From contig OY997593.1 of the NCBI GenBank assembly GCA_963921825.1, positions 65,332,039 through 65,396,038 of the forward strand: 64,000 nucleotides of DNA, read 5' to 3'. Made by a program: the position numbers and the translations under genes. Below, piece by piece: positions 55,581-64,000 of the stretch. Numbering within the stretch: position 1 is the first letter of the stretch; each line of letters begins with the position of its first letter. The notes under the pieces are model-generated. The model made no database searches. It was given only the letters and a program-made list of their open reading frames with translations, and was not told where the DNA came from. The DNA is from Erodium maritimum (lineage: Eukaryota > Streptophyta > Magnoliopsida > Geraniales > Geraniaceae).

Positions 55581-56101
55581 TTAGTTATTACGGATGGTCC
55601 AAAAGCGTGTGTTTAAGTCAAACCGACAGATCTACGAGGCGTTGCTGTAGTTATTGAGTTACTCGAGGGTTTTAATGTCATTTTGTAATTTTTCATCCGC
55701 CACACCAAAACACGAATTTGGTGCTGCGAATCAGGAGAAGCAGTGTGGTAGAAAATCCCTCGATTCCACATTTCCTCATTTCTGTCCCTCGCGCGCAACG
55801 TTTGAGCCGCCATTGTCGCCTTCTCTCGATCTCCGATCCCTTGTTCCGCCCCGAGTCTCTGGCGATCTGATCCGTCACTCTCCGGCGATTACCTCGGCCG
55901 GCGTTTCCGTCACTCCAGATTCCGGCCACTGTACCAGCTACACTCTCTCCGCAATAGTCGGCGGTGCCTTTGGTGTTTCTTAGCCCGCTTCGTCAACACT
56001 GGAGTTCTCTCTTTAACTACAAATTAGGGTTTTGGATTTCATTTCCATTGATTTGTTACTTCAATTTGTTGGATACAAATTTGGCCGGTGTTTTTTTTAT
56101 C

Positions 56102-59100
56102 ATGGCGAAGAGCTCGCGGCACAAGTCGTCTCACAAGCAGAGCAAGCACAGTTCGAAGGAGGATAGGGACTACTCCTCGGATTCTGAAGAGGATGTGAAG
56201 GTGAAAGGTAGGACTGGCAAGGGGGAGAGTAGCGTTAGGGTTTCGCGGGATTGTGCCGCTGGCGAGAAGAGGAAGGTCAGTTCTCAGTCGCGGGATAGTC
56301 ATGGAGATGCAGCGGAAGAGCTTGGTTCTTCGAAGCGGCGCAAGGATGGCGCAAACGAGCTAGCGGACTGTGCGGCAGCCGTTTCTGAGAAGGTTCCGAA
56401 GTCCGGAAGCTCGCGACTTGAATCGGAGAAGAGTTCGAAGTCATCCAAGTCGAAGGCCGAGTCCAGGAGTAGAAGTAGTCGAAGAAGCGAGAATGGAAGT
56501 GATAGAAAGGAGGAGATTGTGGAGATTGTAGAGATTGTGGATGAAGAGCTTGGGTCCAAGCTGAAGGATGTGAAGGAGAATGATCTGGGCCGCATAAAGG
56601 CTGCTGCACATAAAGAGAAGGAACGAGGGTCTGAAAAGGATAGGAAAGCCAAGGAGAAGAAGCAGCTAGATGCTGAGAAGCACACAGATTATATTGAGGC
56701 GAAGAAGAAACAGAAGTCCAGATCAAATGAAAATACTGGTAAGTTAACTTAATTGGTAGATCTTATTTTTTTTTTTTGAATGTGAAATTATATCATAGCA
56801 TTGTGATTTGAGTTTGTGTGTTATATTCCTTTAATGTAAAACATACTATGCAAAATGTTTAGATTTGCTACTGAGTTAACCACTACATTTGATAGTTTGG
56901 TACTGATACAACCATTTATAAGTAAGCATGCCCTTTAAAAGACAGAACACCTACTGATGGCAGTTCAAAATGCATGCAAGATTGGTCCAAGTCTGTTCAG
57001 ATACTAGTTGAAGCTATGAGTGTGAGTTTTAGAGTAATATGTAGTCTCTTTTATGAACAAGTGTGTTTTGAGGTCTGAGGAGTTTACGTAGGGAATACTA
57101 CCTAGTCAAAATGATTATCTTCTGCTGATGCAAGGGATTACTGCTTGTTAGGTCTTGTAGGAGAATCTGCTTGTTTTTAAGATGTTTGATAAATCTTAAG
57201 AAGCAGCTCTACTAATTGATTGATTGTATTTTGTTTGCATGTAGAAATTAACTTGTTTGTGATATTAACATTGTAGCATGTGATGAAAATATGTGTGCCT
57301 TTACAGAGCAACCTAAACAAGATGATCTGGGAAACACTCACCTGGAGAAAGATCTTGAGAAACTGGCGAAGAGTAGAGATGGGTCTGTTGAGAAGGATAC
57401 ATATGCAGATAATAAACGAGGCAATGAAGATAAGAAGCTGGCAACAAGAAGGGAGCATGCCAAGGATGGAAGATACAAGGAAGATAAGCAAATTGATGTA
57501 AGCTATAGAGATAGTTGTAGAGACGACATTGACGGGGAAATTAGACACAACTATGGAAAACGCAAAGAAGAGACCGATGGTAATGGTAGGAACAAGGATG
57601 GAAGACACAAGGGAAATGGGCACATCGATGACGTCCATAAATATAATTACAAAGACGAAGTTGACAGGGAAAGTAGACGCATAGATGGCGAACACAAAGA
57701 AGAGACTAATAAGGATGGTAGGAACAAGGATGGGAGATACAAGGAAGATAAGCACATTGATGACATCTATAAAGATAGTTACAGAGGTGATGCTGACTTG
57801 GAAAGTAGACATCGAGATGGAAAACACAGAGAAGAGACGGACAGAGATAGTAGGCATAAGGGTGGAAGAGATAAGGAAGATAAGCACTTTGATTTAAGCC
57901 ATAAAGATAGTTACGGAGATGATATTGACCGGGAAAGTAGACACAAAGGTAGCAAGCATAAAGAAGAGACTGACAGAGATAGTAGGCACAAGGATGTCAA
58001 ACATATTGAGAAAGATGGTAGGTACAAGGATGGAAGGCAGAGAGAGAATTATGATCAGAAAGGTAGATATAGGGATGGAAAACAGAGAGATGATTTTGAT
58101 AAAGACGGTGGACACAAGGATGAGAGACATAGAGAAGATTTTGACGATGACGGAAGACGCGGGGATTGTAAGCGAAGAGAGGATGGTGACAGGGAGAAAA
58201 AATACAGAGAGGATAAGTACAGAGATGAATATGCATTGAGAGATTATCCTAGCGACAAGTTTGATGGTAAGCGTATGAGGGATGAAAGTAGCCACTCAGA
58301 AAGTCGGTCTAGGAAATCAAAATATCATCATGTTAAATGTGATAGTAGTCCAGTTTATAGTGATCAAGATATCAAACACGGAGATGATAAGCGAACAAGA
58401 AGATCTGATCACATCGAAGACGAAAGTGACCTAAGATCTCGGAAGACCAAAGAGCAATATTCTGATGCGCGAAACAAATCTATGGACACCAGCAAGACGC
58501 ACACAGTTTCTGACAAAGAGACACATCATTCTCGCAATGCTGACCCTGACTCAAATGCAACCCGTAATTCACATGGCGATGAAGATAAATTCAGGTCCAT
58601 ATGCTACTAATCTTAAAAATATTTTCCCGTGCACTTGTACGTCTGTCTGATTTGATTAAGATTGCTGGCACAGTCTCTTTCTGTCGGTTGTTGCTCATGC
58701 TCCCCCTTCAACTTTTCAATGAATTTTGTTTTTGTGTGCATGGGGATTTCTGATATAATTTATTCGGATGTAGTGCTCGTTAGTAGAAGCAAAACAATTC
58801 AGTAAAACACAAAAGGAGCTGTTAAAATATAATATCTTAGTACTTCTGCATATTGTTTAGTTTAATATTTATTTGCTTTTAAGGTGTTCTAATATAAGTG
58901 GCTTATATCTTACTGTACTAGTACCTGCCTGTCATGTGATTTGTGTGTACACTGGCAGGACTCATTGTTACCGATGTTTGTATGATGTAATTATGTTGGC
59001 ACTTGACATGCCAACAAAACTTGCATCTACTGTCACTTACTGATGACTTCTTGGTTACTAACACATTGACTTTACTAACCAGCATGCCCTTGTTGACCTA

Positions 59101-61722
59101 TTGTAGGCACTCAAAACAAGAGGAATCGAAGTACAGGGACTCGTCTCCTGAAGAAAAAGTTATTCGTGATATGAATTCATATGTAGACTTAACAGGTTCT
59201 ATCGGTGTTCCTGAGAAGGTTTCCATGTCTCAGATGAGGGAGCGGCTTAATGTTGAGGACGATGGACATAAACATGAGCTTTCATCTGAAAGGTATTTGA
59301 AATCTGATGTCCGCACTTCACCTGGTCAGCTGGTTGTTGATTCCACTTCATCTATTATTCACCAAATACACATAGCGGAGGCAGGTGTTAGACAGAGTTC
59401 TGATGCGGAAGAATTTGGACAAAGGAACAAGGAAGCAAGAGATTTTTTGAGTAATAAGAGCAAAAGGGGTTCGGATTTACCTTCGGAGACACCTTCTGTA
59501 GTTGATATTCCCCGAGTAGATGGAGGCAACTTTTCCTCATCATCACCTACTGGTCGAACAAGTCACTTGCCTGGCAATTCCAGGCCCCGCTTCCGTCCAC
59601 CTCCCTCGTTTAGAGCATCAAAGGATGGTCATTCACCTTTTGGTTCTTTTGATGAAGACAACAGGGGTAGGTCAAATAACCGTTACAAGAGGAGTGGTAG
59701 CTCCAACATGGGTAGATCACAAGGAAATTCTTGGAGTGGTGTCCCTAATTGGTCTTCTCCAGTAACAGGCAACTTCATTCATTTTCAAAATGGTCCACCT
59801 TCTGTAGGGTTTCACCCTATGATGCAGCAATTTTCTGGCCCACCCATGTTTGGGATTGGACCTTTGATGGAATTTACTCATTCTGGAGGTCCTTACCCAA
59901 TTCCTGATGCAAATGGGTTCTCTAGTCATGGGCATCCATGCAGGTGGCCGAACCCCATTAGTGACTCTTGCCCTCCTTTGTCCCATGGCTGGGATGTAAA
60001 AAATGGTGGTGAAGCTCACATATATGGGAGGCTAGATTGGGACCATAATAGATCTCCAATGAATCATCAAGGGTGGGGCGCTAGTGCAGACATCATGAAG
60101 GGGCAAAGTAGCCTTGTTACTATGGAGTTGCCTTCTACTACTGAGAAAGAGGAGTCCTCAGTACATACACCATCAGATAATATTTCAGTTGCCCAGTCAA
60201 TTCAACAAACTAGGAATGATCTGGATTTCCAGGCAGAGAAGAGTGAAATCTGTCAGTCCAGTGATGCTTTAGCAAAGGAAACATATACATCTCCAAATAC
60301 TGGCACTGAAACAAATCCCTATCCCTCTAACATGTCACGGAATGTTGATGCTTGTTATTATCATGCTTATCTCTCTAAGCTTGACATCTCAGCTGATCTT
60401 TCCCATCCGGATCTATATGAGAAGTGCACGAGCTTAATGGGTATGAAACATTCTGAAATTATCATCGAAGATTCTTCCCGATTTTCGTATATTGAGGTAT
60501 GATATGATATATGCTGTTTTGATAGTTTTCATTTCAGTCACAAACTTGTTATCTTTTGTTTAAAGAAATAATCTTAATAGCATATTTGGTATTCTTTTAC
60601 AGGAAGTTGTTCAAGCCAGAGTAAAGATTCCAAAGCTTAGTTCCTATTCTTCACTCTTTGTGGCCATCAATGATTCTGTTCATCAGGTATGTGCTTGTTA
60701 GAACTGGATTATCGTGGATTCTATCTCCGTCATTTTAGCCTATCATATTAGATGACATGTGTGTAAGTTTGTCCATGCATATTTTTCTGTAACGTTGCCA
60801 TATATATTTTCTGGGGTCAATTTTCATAAGATTTTCGCGAACCCCAAATTTTCTCATTGCTAATGTTAGTAGTAAGTTTATGCATTGATTGGTAGAATAG
60901 CACTAGCTCAGGCGCTAAATAACATGTATCCCGCACCTTGGTGAAGTGTAACGGCTTGGGTTCAATCTACAACCCTGGGGTTGTTGCGCCAAGGCTAACT
61001 ATTAGTACAACATCAAAAATTGCTATACATGAAGATGCCTTGTGCTATTCTTCCATAATTGTTTGTACCATCACTTGTGTAACAATTAAACTTAGGAAAT
61101 TGTATGCATCTTTCATACGCATAATAATTTGAAAAGCTGAGGGTAATATTTATCTTAGATTTTTGGACGTTCTTGTGATTAAAACTTGCAGAAAGCCATG
61201 CAATTGTACAAGAACCAACAAGAAGAGACGACTGCTCGTGTGATCTCATTATCAAATGGCAAAAATCACTCTCTTTATACTGCAAGCAACATGGACGCAT
61301 CTGCAGACACTGATATAGACAAAGCTGCATCACTCGTTTCTATTTCTCCTTCTCCTGCAGTACCTGTTGAGAAAGAAGATTCTCTGGTTGCAGCAAACAG
61401 CCCTGAGGAACTAGCAGAACCAATTCCTTGTGTTGAAGTGGCAGAATTGGACTTGGGCAATGAGGAAAAAACACATTGTGGTGTTGAGGACGAGGTCTCT
61501 GTGACCCAGGCATCATCAGAGTTTGCTCCCAGTGAAACGCATTACATGGAAGAAGACTTGGGCATTGTACCTGTGAGTACTATGAAGAAGCCTGAGTTGC
61601 TTGATTCAATGTCTGGTCAGTTGCCATTTCCAGATGCATGTGAGAAAGTGATGTCCGGGTCAGTTGAGTGTGAGTTGGTAAAATTAACCAGGATACATGA
61701 TTTGACTGGAAGCACACATTGA
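56102..61722 (+). CDS. Large charged nuclear-type protein, five exons (CCCH 13-like)
   Basis: Exons by splice signals and phase: 56,102-56,738, 57,307-58,594, 59,107-60,496, 60,603-60,686 and 61,192-61,722. Together they make 3930 nt, 1309 codons, in frame throughout. The start is the ATG in ATCATGGCG (MAKSSRHKSSHKQSKHSSKE). The N-terminus is Ser/Lys/Glu-rich with nuclear-localisation-like clusters. Residues 265-440 are four tandem 44-residue Asp/Lys/Arg-rich repeats. About 820-990 is a Gly/Pro/Met region (GPPMFGIGPLMEF, RWPNPISD). The end is acidic. The layout resembles plant proteins named 'zinc finger CCCH domain-containing protein 13-like', which are linked by name only to RNA processing. 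I see no CCCH finger here. The first two introns are longer than 500 bases. Confidence 0.78.
57462..57989 (+). repeat. Four in-frame 132-bp coding repeats
   Basis: Four consecutive units of exactly 44 codons, each beginning K(D/G)GR and ending in an EET(D/N).(N/D)(G/S)R(N/H) block. A fifth, shortened unit starts at 57,990 (KDVKH). Constant length with diverged sequence indicates selection on length or charge pattern, or fairly old duplication. Confidence 0.85.
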
Positions 61723-62911
61723 AACATTTGTTTTTCTCATCTGCTCCGTTTCCCATATCTACTAAGTTTTGCATTTTCCTAGTGCTTATTTTGATTCGCC
61801 TTCAATTTTCTGCTTGCTGTGCTATTTCTGTTGGGTCTACAAAATAGTCTGTGGTGGTTTTACCACGACTACCAGGAATAGGGCGGATATGATTCCTTCC
61901 AATTTCTTTTATCGTCTTGTAGATGTAATAGTTAGCAACAAGTTTGGATGATGTTAAGGAGGAAGAAGAATGTTTGGCACGAGGTATAGCTTGGTCGGTC
62001 TATCTGCAGAGAGGTTGGGTGTTTGAAACTCATTAGATCTTGAGGTGGGGATAGGCATATATTAGAAGTTAAGCTATGATTTACTGTTTCATTTGCTGAT
62101 TTGTCTTGCTTTATAGGTAGTATTATAATTGTTCAGATGCAAATGAAAATAAAATCCCTCCATTTGTTTGGGCAATCTGGGCTGTCTGTTCTGTTTCCTA
62201 GGCTCTATCATCCCACTATGTGGCAATTTTATGCAAAATCAAGAGGCTTCATCCTTGAATTCCCTCAATCGGCCACTCTCTTTTCAAGCAAACCTCTATT
62301 TGTCTTGTAACTTGTAAGTGAGTTTATGCATTTACTTACTCTTATAAGGACTTTTTTGGCAGAATCATTGGGAATAAATTTGATTTTAGCCGATAAAAAA
62401 GTCCTTTTTCTCATTAGTTTATATGACCGATCTTGGATGAAAATTCATAGCTTATATATGTAGTTGAGGATTCATCCTAGAATATTGTTATCCTAAATGC
62501 AGGAGCTAGCACTTGCGTTTACCCGTTTTCCGTCCCTTTTATCACATTTCTTCCTTTTTATACGTACCCGTGGGCTGTACTGTACTACGCCTCGCGTAAA
62601 AATTATGTTTAAATTATTTAATGATGATAGAATGTTGTCAAACTATTTATTGTAACACACGTCATGTAATTAGATCATATATGTAAATTTAATGCACCAA
62701 AAATAAACTTACATATTACATTAAATAACATGCAACTTATATGTTTCTAAATTAGCGATACAAAATGGACATGTGACTTGAAGTTCATCTTTGTCTACTA
62801 TAGTATACGTATTTTTGGAAACCAATGACATATATGATATATCTGTCACGACATATAATTTAATCTTTTTTAGGACCAAATGCTTTTCCAGAATTAACCG
62901 GTTACGAAGAG
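61723..62911. other. 3' flank and intergenic sequence
   Basis: The probable 3' UTR of the five-exon gene runs into AT-rich sequence. No further exon, repeat boundary or RNA gene is supported. Confidence 0.45.
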
Positions 62912-63217
62912 TCATGCGACATTCTCACGCTCGTCATTTATTAGATCTAACAGCCTTCGTAAAACATCAAGAGTACCTCTAGATTGTTCGTCCTTAATAA
63001 GAGCAATCGCAAGATTGTATTGAGCTTGAAAGACACAGTAGCCATCTGAAACATCAGGTAGTAAATTTCCTGACTTTAGAACGCCATATATAAAAACAAG
63101 CAAGTTTTGAGCTGGTCGGCTTTCAACAAACTGGGCTCTAAACATATGATTAATCTTTTGAGGAGCTGCATTTGTGAGTCTTTGATATGAAATATCTGAT
63201 TGTAACATCCTCATCAT
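62912..63217 (-). CDS. Hypothetical ORF, 101 codons
   Basis: An open frame starting MMRMLQSDISYQRL and containing HMFRAQFVESRPAQNLLVFI, LPDVSDGYCVFQAQYNLAIA and LDVLRRLLDLIND. Composition is protein-like (amphipathic helices, few low-complexity runs), unlike the flanks. I do not recognise a family. It could be one exon or a gene fragment: no TATA box or splice partner was identified. Confidence 0.35.
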   Translation of the reverse strand: MMRMLQSDISYQRLTNAAPQKINHMFRAQFVESRPAQNLLVFIYGVLKSGNLLPDVSDGYCVFQAQYNLAIALIKDEQSRGTLDVLRRLLDLINDERENVA

Positions 63218-63424
63218 AGAGTTGTTATATAAATATAATTAAAGATAGAGAATATATATCTTGTAGATTTGTGGTAAATTAAAAATGACTATATATGATA
63301 TATATCTACCACGTATTAAGGGTGGAGAATGCATGATCATGGATTCATGAAACTTAACTAGAGATTACTTTGTTTGGTTTTCAGGACCCGTATTCTTCGG
63401 CTGGCATTAGGAAATTACAGTAAG

Positions 63425-63544
63425 CTGTACATTATTATTTATTAAGCAGAAATGGTGATGAAAACTGTACATTATTATTTATTAAGCAGAAATGGTGATG
63501 AAAACTGTACATTATTATTTATTAAGCAGAAATGGTGATGAAAA
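63425..63544. repeat. Three perfect 40-bp tandem repeats
   Basis: Units at 63,425-63,464, 63,465-63,504 and 63,505-63,544 are identical and begin CTGTACATTATTATTTATTA. The array ends eight bases before the 3' end of the tRNA gene. Confidence 0.95.
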
Positions 63545-63552
63545 ATATCATT

Positions 63553-63637
63553 GGGGTGAGAGAGGCTCGAACTCTCGACCTCAGGATCACTCTTTTTGCT
63601 ATGAGACCTACGCGCTAGCCAACTGCGCCACCACCCC
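63553..63637 (-). tRNA. tRNA-Met (CAT), elongator type, with intron
   Basis: On the minus strand: acceptor GGGGTGG pairing with TCACCCC, D arm GCGC-AGTTGGCTA-GCGC, anticodon loop with CAT (GTCTCATA), T arm GAGAG-TTCGAGC-CTCTC. A 12-base intron follows the base after the anticodon (GCAAAAAGAGTG), as is usual for plant nuclear elongator tRNA-Met. The internal promoter boxes A and B are intact. A run of five T on the minus strand (63,541-63,545) is a suitable pol III terminator. Confidence 0.93.
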
Positions 63638-64000
63638 ATTTGTTATCAGTTATATTCTTTAATATTAACATTCAGTTTTATTTTTCATAAACTATATCCA
63701 CTTTCATTTTACTGACATTTTCTGCAAAAGTATGTCACAGGAGATGTTACATCCTATATCTCAAGGAATGTTTGTTACACACCAGACCTTATGGAACATA
63801 TACTCTCCATCAGCCAAACAGAATAAGTAGAGTTCTATTTCAAACACTTCTATGTGTTTGAATGATTATCTACCGAAGTATATGCGCCTAGGAGCGTAAT
63901 AAAAACAATTGCTAGGCTGCTTAACAGGTTATTATAAATGTCTTCGGTCTGAATGAAATTTCTTCAAAACATCAGTGGAAACATTAATATTAAAATATAT
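63638..64000. other. Intergenic, nothing recognised
   Basis: AT-rich sequence to the end of the window, without a supported feature. Confidence 0.45.

Noticed and set aside
57177..57887. Long minus-strand frame of 236 codons, very hydrophobic
   Set aside because: It is the antisense of the charged coding repeats in exon 2; the alternating polar codons read backwards as Ile/Val/Phe/Ser. No promoter or splice support.

Overview
This is nuclear DNA of a flowering plant, most likely a eudicot. The signs are introns with GT-AG borders, a nuclear gene for a chloroplast NDH subunit (NdhS), an intron-containing elongator tRNA-Met, a TRIM with a tRNA-Met primer site, and L1-type LINEs with a plant RNase H domain. 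An asterid origin is only a guess from sequence style.

Bases 1 to about 52,000 are almost entirely nested transposable elements around one small intact gene (15,944-16,267, a putatively myristoylated 107-residue protein) and one decayed papain-like protease gene (47.2-49.7 kb, split by a hAT element). From left to right: a minus-strand LTR (1-2162); a long-TIR element carrying a MULE-type MITE (2610-4151); a LINE-derived element (4567-5893); a minus-strand LINE with intact 12-bp target duplications (6009-10,528); a PIF/Harbinger element (10,822-14,187) whose right end is duplicated with host flank; LINE derivatives at 14.3-15.5, 18.0-19.4 and 19.6-21.5 kb; a second long-TIR element (23,223-25,884) holding two more TIR elements; a Helitron 3' end at 26,277 with importin-like exon fragments; a plus-strand LINE (about 30.96-37.7 kb) split by a 1337-bp MULE-type element; more LINE derivatives (38.0-38.8, 40.2-41.3 kb); a composite nest (41,489-47,166); the protease/hAT locus; and a second Helitron 3' end (51,861).

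Bases 52,600-64,000 are gene-rich: a 327-bp TRIM, NdhS (minus strand, 53,176-53,883), a 1.3-kb PIF/Harbinger MITE (54,272-55,580), a five-exon gene for a charged nuclear-type protein of 1309 residues (56,102-61,722), an unrecognised 101-codon ORF, a 3 x 40-bp tandem repeat and tRNA-Met (63,553-63,637, minus).

The most unusual signal is that several unrelated-looking TIR elements carry internal arrays of about 20-22 bp period, and some of the array words resemble phrases in the TIRs. A second theme is LINE derivatives that have a 5' region or ORF1 joined to a LINE 3' end with no endonuclease or reverse transcriptase. All calls come from reading the sequence; no database search was run.
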